Origin: Streptomyces geranii
GTDB taxonomy: Bacteria; Actinomycetota; Actinomycetes; Streptomycetales; Streptomycetaceae
Direction: 5' to 3'
DNA: 50,939 bases
Assembly (NCBI RefSeq): GCF_002954775.1
Contig: NZ_PJME01000060.1
Location: 1 to 50,939, forward strand
Numbering within the stretch: position 1 is the stretch's first letter; the number at the start of each line of letters is the position of its first letter. Shown here one piece after another: positions 7,981-15,382 of this stretch. The position numbers and the translations under genes are program-made. The notes below the pieces were generated by a model. That model saw nothing but the letters and a program-made list of their open reading frames with translations, did no database searches and was not told where the DNA came from.

Positions 7981-9345
7981 TCACGCCGTCTTCCGTACCC
8001 CGCGATCGAGCCGTTCGAGATACCGGCGCAGCACCGCCCGCCCCACGCCACCGAGCGGCAGCGGGGGAGCGGCCGACCGGTGCCAGGGCAGTGACGGGCC
8101 AGCCCCGCCCCCGACCAACTGCCTTGCCACATAGGCCCCGTGGGCGATGGACAAGGCCAGCCCATGACCACCGCACCCCCCGATGAACCACATCCCCGGC
8201 GAGTCGGCGACCGGCCCCACGACAGGCAGGTCATCAAGGGTCACGCCGATCCGGCCGGTCCACCGGTGCGTGACGTCGGTGTCGGCGAGCAGCGGATGCA
8301 GTCCGCGCACCCGCTCGGCGAGCCACCGCCAGGTCGCGAGCCGGACCCGGTCGTCCCGCCGGACCCCGGCAGCACAGGCCGCTTCTCCCGGCAGCGAGGC
8401 CCGCCCGCCCCCCACCACGAGCCGCCCGTCCGGCGTCAGCCGGAAATACGGCGCCAGCCGAGCCGCGTCGATCAACGAGGCTCCCGACGCCTCCCCGAGC
8501 ACCTCCCGCACCGCGGGCTTCAACGGCTCGGTGGCGATGGCGTGCACCTCAAGCGGGGCGACCGTGCCGACCGGCAGACCGAGAGCACCGGCACCACCGT
8601 TGACCGCGAACACCCCGGCGCCGGTACGGAGTTCACCGCGCGGAAAGAGCAGCCGGGTGCCACCGCTGCCGGTGACGTCCCGGCCCACGACAGGTGAACG
8701 CCCGTACAGCCGCGCGCCGTTGGCCACGCAGGCCCGCGCGAGGGCGGCGGTCAGCCGGGCGGGGTCCAGGGTGGCCGCCCTCCGGTACAGCAGCCCCGCC
8801 TGGCACGGCACGTCGATGCGCTCGCGCACCCCGGCCGCCGACAACGGCGGTACGTCCAGCCCGAGTTCGCGACAGGCCGCCGACTGGGCGGACAGCCGGG
8901 CCAGGCCCTCCGCCGAGCGGGCGACGACCAGTTGCTCGCCGGTGCGCACGGGCACGTCGAGGGCGCGGCACAGCTCCAGGGCGCCGGCCACCGCGTCCTC
9001 GCTGGCCAGGTGCATACGGCGGGCCGTGTCGGGGCCGAAGCGGCGGAGCGCGCGGTCGACCGGCGGACCCGCCCGGGGCCCGAGGAGCCCGGTGCCGTGG
9101 CCGCTGGCGCCGGCCGCGGGATGGCCCGCGTCGACGACGACCACATCGGCGCCGGGGGAGTGGCACAGCAGGTGGTAGGCGGTGGAGAGGCCGGCCAGAC
9201 CGGCGCCGACGACGGTGAAGTCGGCGCTCAGCAGCCCCCGTACACAAGGGAGTTGATGATCCTCGGGCCGCCCGCCCCGCCACGGCGGACCCACCACCGC
9301 AGGCACCTGCACCTTCGTGTCACCGCACGGCCGGTGCTCACCCAT
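7981..9345 (-). CDS. FAD-dependent oxidoreductase, DAO/glycine-oxidase type
   Basis: The dinucleotide-binding loop FTVVGAGLAGLSTAYHLL (GxGxxG at about residues 47-52) and the C-terminal IGVTLDDLPVVGPV ... GCGGHGLALS signature define a DAO-superfamily flavoenzyme. From ATG 9345 the protein is 454 residues and overlaps the flavin reductase stop by 8 bases. About 40 residues precede the FAD loop, which is long for the family, so a later GTG (for example 9312) is possible. These enzymes oxidise C-N bonds of amino acids or amines, giving imines. Next to a flavin reductase and a DUF2156 protein, an amine- or amino-acid-derived intermediate is a reasonable inference. Confidence 0.85.
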   Translation of the reverse strand: MGEHRPCGDTKVQVPAVVGPPWRGGRPEDHQLPCVRGLLSADFTVVGAGLAGLSTAYHLLCHSPGADVVVVDAGHPAAGASGHGTGLLGPRAGPPVDRALRRFGPDTARRMHLASEDAVAGALELCRALDVPVRTGEQLVVARSAEGLARLSAQSAACRELGLDVPPLSAAGVRERIDVPCQAGLLYRRAATLDPARLTAALARACVANGARLYGRSPVVGRDVTGSGGTRLLFPRGELRTGAGVFAVNGGAGALGLPVGTVAPLEVHAIATEPLKPAVREVLGEASGASLIDAARLAPYFRLTPDGRLVVGGGRASLPGEAACAAGVRRDDRVRLATWRWLAERVRGLHPLLADTDVTHRWTGRIGVTLDDLPVVGPVADSPGMWFIGGCGGHGLALSIAHGAYVARQLVGGGAGPSLPWHRSAAPPLPLGGVGRAVLRRYLERLDRGVRKTA

Positions 9346-9877
9346 GCCGGACCCCGCCCCTCCCATGGAACCCCCGGTCGTACCAGAGCAGCGGCTGTCC
9401 GGCGCCGGTGTGGGCGGCGAGGACCTCGCCGACGATCAGGTGGTGGTCGCCGTACGGCCGTATGTCCGTCACCGCGCACACGGACCAGGCGAGGACGTCG
9501 GTGCGGACGGGCACGTCATGGACGTACTCCGCATACTCCGAGTTCTCCGCGTGCTCCTCGCCGAAGCGTTCGGCGGCGGTGGCGAGGGGGTCGGCGCAGC
9601 GCTCGGCCCAGGGGCGGTGGCGTTCGTCGAGGACGTGAAGGGCGAAGGCGCCGTGGTGGCGGAGGGCGGCGAGGGTGCGGGAGGCGTTGGCCAGGCACAG
9701 GGACATCAGCGCCGGTGCCGCCGAGACGGCCGCCGCCGAGGAGACCGTGGCGCCGACCGACCGCCCGTCCGGACCCCGGGTGGTCACGACGCACACTCCG
9801 GACGCCAACTTGGCGTACATGTCGAGGCATTGGGCGACACCGGGCCGCGTCGCCAGGGACGACAGGGGGTCAGCCAT
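9338..9877 (-). CDS. Flavin reductase (HpaC/FMN-binding split-barrel family)
   Basis: 179 residues. The pattern KLASGVCVVTTRGPDGRSVG, then ALMSLCLANASRTLAAL and AFALHVLDE, is the flavin reductase-like domain of two-component monooxygenases. Such proteins reduce free FMN/FAD with NAD(P)H for a partner oxygenase. Start ATG 9877 overlaps the upstream gene by 8 bases and its own stop overlaps the downstream FAD oxidoreductase by 8 bases, suggesting coupled translation. The usual class D monooxygenase partner is absent; whether the adjacent DAO-type enzyme uses it is unknown. Confidence 0.88.
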   Translation of the reverse strand: MADPLSSLATRPGVAQCLDMYAKLASGVCVVTTRGPDGRSVGATVSSAAAVSAAPALMSLCLANASRTLAALRHHGAFALHVLDERHRPWAERCADPLATAAERFGEEHAENSEYAEYVHDVPVRTDVLAWSVCAVTDIRPYGDHHLIVGEVLAAHTGAGQPLLWYDRGFHGRGGVRHG

Positions 9878-10358
9878 GCCGGGAGACGGTGAGGCCGACC
9901 GGGCTCATGGGGGTCACCCGGCCCATGAGCCCTTCGAGGATGCGCAGGATGTTGTCGCGCAGGGTGCTCTCGGCGACGGGGTCGAGGATCTCGGCGAGGG
10001 TCGGGATGCCGAGGTCGAACTCGGACCGAAAGGTGACCACGGCGACAGCCATGCCTTCGTCCTCCCGCTCCTCGCACACCCAGGAGCCGTGGAAGACCTC
10101 GAAGTCGCCCTTGATCTGCTCGAACTCGACGGTCAGCGTCTCCGGGACGAACCGGTCGCGCTCGCTCCACCGCATCAGCCCGTTGCGGAAGATGACGCTC
10201 CAGTCCGACCGCAGCGATCCGTCGGCCTCCGGCGGATGTACGACGACCTCGTTCACCTTGTCGGTCAGTTCGGGATAGCGGCCGAAGTCGCAGATCAGCT
10301 CGTACGCCTGCCGGGCCGTACGCTCCTCGACGACCACCTGGACGATTACTTCGCGCAT
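9870..10358 (-). CDS. SRPBCC-family protein (aromatase/cyclase-like)
   Basis: 162 residues with the START/Bet v1-like pattern: an N-terminal strand, AYELICDFGRYPELTDKVNEV helices, SDWSVIFRNGLMRWSERDRF strands, and a long C-terminal helix beginning LAEILDPVAESTLRDN. It resembles the Coq10/polyketide-cyclase group, which binds hydrophobic ligands and includes aromatases/cyclases of type II polyketide pathways. No ketosynthase or acyl carrier protein is in the window, so a cyclase role is unproven. Position in the operon (41 bases after the DUF2156 gene, 8-base overlap with the reductase) ties it to the cluster. Confidence 0.75.
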   Translation of the reverse strand: MREVIVQVVVEERTARQAYELICDFGRYPELTDKVNEVVVHPPEADGSLRSDWSVIFRNGLMRWSERDRFVPETLTVEFEQIKGDFEVFHGSWVCEEREDEGMAVAVVTFRSEFDLGIPTLAEILDPVAESTLRDNILRILEGLMGRVTPMSPVGLTVSRHG

Positions 10359-10399
10359 ACGCGATGTACTCCTTTTTATTCAGATCCATTCAGACCTAT

Positions 10400-11374
10400 T
10401 CAGATGGCGTTGGTTTCCCGCCCGAGCCGCCACAAGGCACTCGGCCGCACTCCACCCTGAAAGGCGATGTACTCGGGCAGCACGACATGCGGCGCCCATT
10501 TCTCCTTGTATTCGAGCTGGGCGGCAGCGGGATAGACCCGCTCCCCACGCTCACCGAGAAACCGCACGACCCGCGCGACGGCTCTGCTGGCGCCGCTCAC
10601 CTCAAGGGAGGGATCGAGCCCGACGAACGGAGTGAACCCGAAATGCAGCCATTTTCCGTCGCCCTCCCCGCCGAAAAGATCGATGGCGGTCGAGTTGATG
10701 AGTTCCATCGTGCCGGGCGGGGCATCGGCCCGACGCCGACTGAGATCGTGCAGCCAGCCCGGACGGCTGCCGAAGGCGGGGGAGTAGCTGACGTACCCCA
10801 CAATGTGCCCGTCGATCGAACCGGTGAAGACCCGCTGATGTTTCTGCTCGGGCCCACCCCGTTCCCCGACGAGAAACCGGAGTTCTTTGGCGTGCTTCCC
10901 TTTCCCGAGCAGCCATTCACGATCGATGAGATCGAGCGACTCCGAAGACCCCCCGGACGGGACCTCGGCAACCTCCACCCCCGCCCGCCGAGCCCGCGAA
11001 ATCTTGTTCCGCAACCGCACGAACGGCGACCCGCGCAGCGTGAACCGCGCGAGATCGACGGCGTACGAGGCCCCCAGCTGGTTCACGGTGAACCCGTGGA
11101 CCGCGTACAACCGCGCGTCCTCGGCCTGGAGTTGTACGGCGATGACGCGCCGTCGCCCGCCCGCCGCCCGGTCGAGAAAGGCGCCGAGCAGCCCGGCCCG
11201 GTCACCGGGGGCGGCAAAGGGCCCGCCGAGCTGGAGCAGATGCCGCCCCGCCGGCCGGAAGGCGCAGACACCGTCGTGCCGCTCGTCGAGAAAGAACTCG
11301 TTGCCGCTGTTGAGGGCGAGAAAGGCACTGGGATTGTCGGCGTGCGTCGACACCAGCTCAAACGCGGACGGCAT
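10400..11374 (-). CDS. DUF2156 protein, MprF/LysX C-terminal aminoacyltransferase-like
   Basis: 324 residues, soluble. The segments FVRLRNKISRARRAGVEVAE, REWLLGKGKHAKELRFLVGE, DLSRRRADAPPGTMELINS and LHFGFTPFVGL align by eye with the GNAT-fold catalytic domain of lysyl-phosphatidylglycerol synthase (MprF, LysX C-terminus). That family moves an aminoacyl group from aminoacyl-tRNA to a lipid or small molecule; VlmA of valanimycin biosynthesis is a relative used in a natural-product pathway. The membrane flippase part of MprF is missing. Its start overlaps the stop of the upstream membrane protein by 17 bases. A tRNA-dependent step in this cluster is inference. Confidence 0.7.
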   Translation of the reverse strand: MPSAFELVSTHADNPSAFLALNSGNEFFLDERHDGVCAFRPAGRHLLQLGGPFAAPGDRAGLLGAFLDRAAGGRRRVIAVQLQAEDARLYAVHGFTVNQLGASYAVDLARFTLRGSPFVRLRNKISRARRAGVEVAEVPSGGSSESLDLIDREWLLGKGKHAKELRFLVGERGGPEQKHQRVFTGSIDGHIVGYVSYSPAFGSRPGWLHDLSRRRADAPPGTMELINSTAIDLFGGEGDGKWLHFGFTPFVGLDPSLEVSGASRAVARVVRFLGERGERVYPAAAQLEYKEKWAPHVVLPEYIAFQGGVRPSALWRLGRETNAI

Positions 11375-11822
11375 CCTGCCCCTTCCCGGCGTAGGCCCGC
11401 TGGAATCTGGCGAAGTCCGGGTGAAGGGATGGCTCGAAAGGCACCCCGAAGGGTTTGAGGGAGTTCCCGAAGAGAGCCCGGTCGCCGAGGAGATGGATCG
11501 GCAGCGCGAGCAATGCCCATTCCGCCCCGATCAGCCAGCTCCAGAGCCCGGCGAAAACGGCCCAGGTGACGAGGGAGTGCATGAGATTGTAGGCGACGTA
11601 ATAACCACGCCCGACCCGCCCGTCCGCACTTCTCCGATAGGCGATGGCACCCGGGACGTACCCGATGACATCGATGACGAGGAAAAGCGAAACGAAGAGC
11701 CACCAGCGGATCTCGGAGAGGTGTATCAGCGCGGTGACACCGGAAACGACAAGGGCGACCGACCACTCAAGCCGGGCGAGCCGGGACGTGGTTCTGGTGT
11801 AGAAGAGATTCCTGGCATCCAC
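11358..11822 (-). CDS. Small integral membrane protein (DUF4260-like)
   Basis: 154 residues from GTG 11822, behind a GGGGG Shine-Dalgarno sequence. It has about four hydrophobic segments: one near residues 20-37, one containing WWLFVSLFLVIDVIGYV, one containing LVTWAVFAGLWSWLI, and one containing ALLALPIHLLGDRALFG. The order of WWLF..LFL..D, YN..H and H..GDR...G.SLK recalls DUF4260, but the match is by eye only. It is the first gene of the eight-gene set and is translationally coupled to the DUF2156 gene. It may anchor or export the product; no function can be assigned. Confidence 0.6.
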   Translation of the reverse strand: MDARNLFYTRTTSRLARLEWSVALVVSGVTALIHLSEIRWWLFVSLFLVIDVIGYVPGAIAYRRSADGRVGRGYYVAYNLMHSLVTWAVFAGLWSWLIGAEWALLALPIHLLGDRALFGNSLKPFGVPFEPSLHPDFARFQRAYAGKGQDAVRV

Positions 11823-11844
11823 AAAAAGCCCCCGTACACCCGGA

Positions 11845-11859
11845 GTGAGACATTCTCAC
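11845..11859. promoter_or_regulatory. Perfect inverted repeat upstream of the 11822 operon
   Basis: GTGAGA and TCTCAC are separated by CAT, a 6-3-6 perfect inverted repeat, and lie 22-36 bases upstream of the GTG start of the first gene of the putative biosynthetic cluster. Position and symmetry suit an operator for a dimeric regulator. No consensus -10/-35 pair was obvious. Confidence 0.5.
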
Positions 11860-11968
11860 CTGTCTTACGGCCGGGTACGGGGCGTCCCTCGCGGAAATAT
11901 CGGACTCGTGCAACGGCTCGCGGAAGAGCCTCACGTCGCTGCACACCTTGGGGCGACGGTGACGTGCC

Positions 11969-12169
11969 TCAACGTCCCCCGGTGAACGCCACGAACTGGG
12001 CCCAGGCGGCAGGGCTTACGAGGATCACCGGACCGCCGGGAGCGACCTTGCTGTCACGGACGGGGACGGCGCCGGGGAATCCGGGGGCCACTTCGATGCA
12101 GTTGCCGCCGTTCTCGCCGCTGTAGCTGCTCTTGATCCAGGTCGCCGCGTCGAGTTCGTGCCTGCTCAT
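11969..12169 (-). CDS. DUF397 domain protein
   Basis: 66 residues. WIKSSYSGENGGNCIEVAP followed by VPVRDSKVAPGGPVILVSPAAWAQFV is the full DUF397 signature, abundant in Streptomyces. These small proteins usually sit next to Scr1/WhiJ-type helix-turn-helix proteins and are thought to act as their partners, in a developmental or toxin-antitoxin-like module. That is exactly the arrangement here, except that its first 116 bases overlap the 3' end of the regulator gene in another frame. Confidence 0.9.
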   Translation of the reverse strand: MSRHELDAATWIKSSYSGENGGNCIEVAPGFPGAVPVRDSKVAPGGPVILVSPAAWAQFVAFTGGR

Positions 12170-13004
12170 GCTGCCCGTACCCCTCCATCACGTCGCTGAT
12201 CAGAGCGGCGGATTCGCGGGCTGACAGGATGTCTGCCCTGAGCACATCATAGGCGCGGCTGTGGTTCGTGAAGACGGCCGGATCGTCGTTGAAATGGCCA
12301 CGGTCCAGCGACTCCGAGTACACCCACCGGTGCCCGTCAGCCAGCTCGATCAGCGACATGGACACGTTGGGACGCAGGAGTTCGGAATAGTCCGCTGGAG
12401 CCACCTGAATACGGATGTTGGGACGCCGCCCGACACTCAGCAGATGCGCGCACTGGTCCCGCATGACCCGAGGGCCACCCACCGTGTTGCGTAGACAGCT
12501 CTCGTCCAGGACTGCGACGTACAACGGGCCGTCGTCTGCAAGGAAGCGAGGTTGGCGGCTGAGCCTGGCCCGGACGCGCTCGTCCACCTCGTCGCCGCTC
12601 GCGATCCGGGAGAACAGGGCATGCGCGTAGGTCGGCGCCTGCAACAAGCCCGGGATCACCCGTTCCTGATACTCCCGGAGGGCGATGGCCTCCCCATCCA
12701 TCCGCGCCCGCCGCTCGAACCAGTCCGGATGCTGAACCTCCGGATACCAGTCCACCTTCTTCCACAACCGCAGCAACACCCCACCCGTGCCAAGCAGTTC
12801 GTCGCACTTCTTCGCGAACGTGTCCTGCGGGACGCTGATCCCCGCCTCCACCTTCGCCACATGCGACCGGTCGCACGGAATCTGCGCCGCCAGCGCCGCC
12901 TGCGTCAGGAACGCCGCCTCGCGGAAGTGGCGTAACACCTCGCCGAACAGCGCCGCGTTGCTGACCCCTGCCCCGGAACCGTCCTCCGCGTTACGTCGCG
13001 CCAC
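12054..13004 (-). CDS. Helix-turn-helix regulator of the Scr1/DUF5753 type
   Basis: 316 residues from GTG 13004, chosen for the GGGAGGG Shine-Dalgarno sequence just upstream. An Xre-type HTH (GEVLRHFREAAFLTQAALAA ... RSHVAKVEAG, about residues 15-55) precedes a DUF5753 domain with YQERVIPGLLQAPTYAHAL and GHRWVYSESLDRG. Such proteins pair with DUF397 proteins. The last 40 residues are arginine-rich, unlike the family, and are read out of frame across the DUF397 gene. Typical relatives end near ALISDVMEGY, so the normal stop may have been lost by mutation or frameshift. Confidence 0.88.
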   Translation of the reverse strand: MARRNAEDGSGAGVSNAALFGEVLRHFREAAFLTQAALAAQIPCDRSHVAKVEAGISVPQDTFAKKCDELLGTGGVLLRLWKKVDWYPEVQHPDWFERRARMDGEAIALREYQERVIPGLLQAPTYAHALFSRIASGDEVDERVRARLSRQPRFLADDGPLYVAVLDESCLRNTVGGPRVMRDQCAHLLSVGRRPNIRIQVAPADYSELLRPNVSMSLIELADGHRWVYSESLDRGHFNDDPAVFTNHSRAYDVLRADILSARESAALISDVMEGYGQHEQARTRRGDLDQEQLQRRERRQLHRSGPRIPRRRPRP

Positions 13005-13190
13005 GTGCCCTCCCGATGAACCATCGTTTCCTTCGGTCACCCTCTGCACACCTAGAGTAATTACGCGCAGCCGAGAAAATTCTCGGATTCCCGTACAACC
13101 CTCCCCCCACCTCGCCGGTCGTACATGGCATCGGGACTTCTGGAGGGGGATCTGGGGGGATCGCTGGGGTTCTGATGCGGAGGGGAAGCC

Positions 13191-13222
13191 GAGGGGGCAC
13201 GGTCCACGGACCGGGCCCCCTC
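13191..13222. other. Nested hairpin upstream of the DHFR-like gene
   Basis: GAGGGGGC (13191-13198) pairs with GCCCCCTC (13215-13222), and inside it GGTCC pairs with GGACC around a 2-base loop. This long G/C hairpin lies 41-72 bases before the start at 13263, and TAGCCT (13230-13235) follows as a possible -10 box. No gene on the plus strand ends here. It may stop read-through or be a leader structure. The rest of the 13005-13262 gap shows no gene. Confidence 0.6.
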
Positions 13223-13262
13223 GAAGCTGTAGCCTGCGAGGAGCGATCAGGAGGCGTCCCTC

Positions 13263-13910
13263 ATGTCACTCACCCGGGTCCACAACTTCTCCATCTCGCT
13301 CGACGGCTTCGGCACCGGCGAGGAGCTGACCCTCGACGCGCCGTTCGGCCATGCCGGGCATGTGCTGCACGAGTGGATGTTCACCACCCGGTTCTGGCAC
13401 CAGATGACCGGCGGGACCGGCGGGACCGGCGGTATCGACGACGCCTTCGCACAGCAGTTCGCACCCGGGATCGGTGCCGAGATCATGGGCGCGGGGAAGT
13501 TCGGCCCGCCCGGCTGGCACGAGGACCCGGAGTGGAAGGGGTGGTGGGGGCCCAACCCGCCCTTCCACACCCCGACCTTCGTCCTCACGCACCACCCCCG
13601 CCCGCCGATCGAGATGGAGGGCGGCACGACCTTCCACTTCCTCGACACCTCGCCCGCCGAGGCGCTCGAAGCGGCTCGCAAGGCGGCGGACGGCCAGGAC
13701 GTGCGCATCGGCGGCGGCCCCACCGTCGTACGGGACTTCCTGGCCGCCGGACTCATCGACCAGCTGCACGTCGTGGTGGTCCCCGTGCTGCTGGGCCGGG
13801 GCGTACGCCTCTGGGACGGCCTGGAGGGCGTCCAGAAGGACTACGAGGTCGAGGCCACGTCCTCGCCCACCGGGGTCACGCACGTGACGTTCACCCGCGC
13901 CAGCGGCTGA
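13263..13910 (+). CDS. Dihydrofolate reductase-like / RibD C-terminal domain protein
   Basis: 215 residues behind an AGGAGG site. The start VHNFSISLDGFGTGEE, the NADPH-region piece VRIGGGPTVVRDFLAAGLID, and the end LHVVVVPVLLGRGVRLWDGL match the RibD_C/DHFR-like reductase family. Catalysis by this stand-alone group is mostly unassigned; pteridine or pyrimidine reduction is the family expectation. A short in-frame GGTGGTGG-type residue repeat (MTGGTGGTGGID, near residues 50-60) comes from a 9-base tandem repeat. Monocistronic; its neighbour on the right is convergent. Confidence 0.87.
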   Translation: MSLTRVHNFSISLDGFGTGEELTLDAPFGHAGHVLHEWMFTTRFWHQMTGGTGGTGGIDDAFAQQFAPGIGAEIMGAGKFGPPGWHEDPEWKGWWGPNPPFHTPTFVLTHHPRPPIEMEGGTTFHFLDTSPAEALEAARKAADGQDVRIGGGPTVVRDFLAAGLIDQLHVVVVPVLLGRGVRLWDGLEGVQKDYEVEATSSPTGVTHVTFTRASG

Positions 13911-13950
13911 ACACAACGGATCCAGCTCGTCCCGGAATCAGAACCCAGGA

Positions 13951-14346
13951 TCAGAAGAAGACCCCGCACCGAAGCAGCACATTCGCGTACGGCCGCGCCT
14001 CCCCCGTCCGTACGACGAGCCGTGCCCCCGCCGACAGTTCCTTGAGCCGCTCGTGCGAGACGAGCGTGAGGTCGCCGCCGGGAAAGTGCCCCTCCAGCAG
14101 CTCCGCAGCCCCCGGATTGGCCCCCCGCACCTCCGCCGCAGCCGTCGCCCCCTCCACCACCAGCTCCGCCAGCAACCCGTCGAGCACCTCCGCGAACGAC
14201 GGCACCCCGGCCCGGAAGGCCAGGTCGACGACGCGCGGCCCGGCCGGGATCGGCATCCCGGCGTCGCACACCAGTACCCCGTCCCCGTGCCCCAACTCGG
14301 CGAGCGCGCCCGCGAGATGACGGTTGAGGATTCCGCCCCGCTTCAC
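13951..14346 (-). CDS. rbsD: D-ribose pyranase
   Basis: 131 residues, the usual RbsD length. MKRGGILNRHLAGALAELGHGD and VLVCDAGMPIPAG (each fits the family start and active-site region), with the C-terminal RTGEARPYANVLLRCGV, are diagnostic. It converts beta-D-ribopyranose to the furanose form used by ribokinase, in the cytoplasm. Its ATG overlaps the ribokinase stop by 4 bases (ATGA), making it the last gene of the rbs operon. Confident assignment from sequence and context. Confidence 0.95.
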   Translation of the reverse strand: MKRGGILNRHLAGALAELGHGDGVLVCDAGMPIPAGPRVVDLAFRAGVPSFAEVLDGLLAELVVEGATAAAEVRGANPGAAELLEGHFPGGDLTLVSHERLKELSAGARLVVRTGEARPYANVLLRCGVFF

Positions 14347-15251
14347 AGGGCGTCGACCTCCTCGGCCGTAGGGAAGGAGTCCTGGGCCCCGGCCCGCGTC
14401 ACCGCGACCGCGCCCACCCGGGCCGCGTACGCCGCCGCCTCCGCCAGCGACTCGCCCGCGCCCAGCCGCCAGGCCAGCGCCGCCGTGAACGCGTCGCCCG
14501 CCCCCGTCGTGTCCACGGCGTCCACCGGCACCGACGGCACCCGCACCCGCTCCCCGGCCCGTACGGCGACCAACGCGCCCTCCGCGCCCAGGGTGATGAC
14601 GACCGAGCGCGGCCCGAGCGCCAGCAGCGTCTTCGCCCAGTCCTCCGGCGAGTCGCCCAACTCGGCTTCCGTACCGGCGATCACCCGGGCCTCGTGCTCG
14701 TTCACGATCAACGGGTCGCAGGCGGCCAGCACTTCACGCGGCAGCGCGCGGGGCGGCGACGGGTTGAGGACGAACCGGCCCTCGGGCGCCAGGTTCCGTA
14801 CGACCTCCACCACCGACTCCAGCGGGATCTCCAGCTGCGCCGACACCACCCGCGAGGCCTGGAACAGGCTCCCGGCGGCCCGGACGTCCTCGGGCAGCAG
14901 CCGCCCGTTGGCCCCCGGTGACACCACGATGCTGTTGTCGCCGGACGGGTCCACCGTGATCAGCGCGACCCCCGTCGGCGCCCCGCCGACCAGCACGCCC
15001 ACCGTGTCGACCCCGGCGCCCCGCAGCGAGTCGAGCAGCAGCCGGCCGTGGCCGTCGTTGCCGACCCGGGCCAGGAGCGCCGTACGGGCCCCCAACCGGG
15101 CAGCCGCGACCGCCTGGTTGGCGCCCTTGCCGCCCGGATGGACGACCAGGTCGGAACCGAGCACCGTCTCACCGGCCGCGGGTCGGCGCTCGACGACGGT
15201 CACCAGGTCGGCGTTGGCCGATCCGACGACCAGCAGGTCGTAGTCGTACAT
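14343..15251 (-). CDS. rbsK: Ribokinase
   Basis: 302 residues from ATG 15251, which has GGGGAGA 8 bases upstream; an ATG 21 bases earlier lacks a good site. PfkB-family motifs are clear: VVHPGGKGANQAVAAARLG near residue 40 and VDTTGAGDAFTAALAW with the catalytic aspartate near residue 245. It phosphorylates D-ribose to ribose-5-phosphate with ATP. It lies 113 bases after the fused transporter gene, the only sizeable gap in the operon, and that gap contains a hairpin. Confidence 0.95.
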   Translation of the reverse strand: MYDYDLLVVGSANADLVTVVERRPAAGETVLGSDLVVHPGGKGANQAVAAARLGARTALLARVGNDGHGRLLLDSLRGAGVDTVGVLVGGAPTGVALITVDPSGDNSIVVSPGANGRLLPEDVRAAGSLFQASRVVSAQLEIPLESVVEVVRNLAPEGRFVLNPSPPRALPREVLAACDPLIVNEHEARVIAGTEAELGDSPEDWAKTLLALGPRSVVITLGAEGALVAVRAGERVRVPSVPVDAVDTTGAGDAFTAALAWRLGAGESLAEAAAYAARVGAVAVTRAGAQDSFPTAEEVDAL

Positions 15252-15357
15252 GAACTGTCTCCCCATACCCATCAGTTGTACCGGCCGACAGGCCGGGCCG
15301 CCCCGGAAAAAGGCGCCCGGCCGTGCTCACTCCACCCGTTCGAGGTGACCCTCAGTC

Positions 15358-15382
15358 GCTGAGTTCAGCCACTGAACTCAGC
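15358..15382 (-). terminator. Hairpin spanning the rbsCB stop codon
   Basis: A perfect 11-bp inverted repeat, GCTGAGTTCAG and CTGAACTCAGC with a 3-base loop, covers the stop codon of the fused transporter gene (15365-15367). A second imperfect G/C hairpin with a 5-T stretch on the minus strand lies at about 15291-15322. Together they could attenuate transcription into rbsK-rbsD or protect the upstream mRNA end. Confidence 0.65.

Noticed and set aside
4679..11822. Carotenoid biosynthesis cluster because of the CrtC-like protein
   Set aside because: No crtE, crtB, crtI or cyclase gene is present, and the other enzymes do not fit carotenoid tailoring.
11726..11944. Possible 72-residue protein upstream of the membrane protein gene
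   Set aside because: No ribosome site, no motif, and it overlaps the N-terminal part of the well-supported 11358-11822 gene in another frame.
11969..13004. Classical toxin-antitoxin system
   Set aside because: The HTH/DUF397 pair resembles Streptomyces WhiJ/Scr1-type regulatory modules; no toxin fold can be seen, so only the family label is kept.
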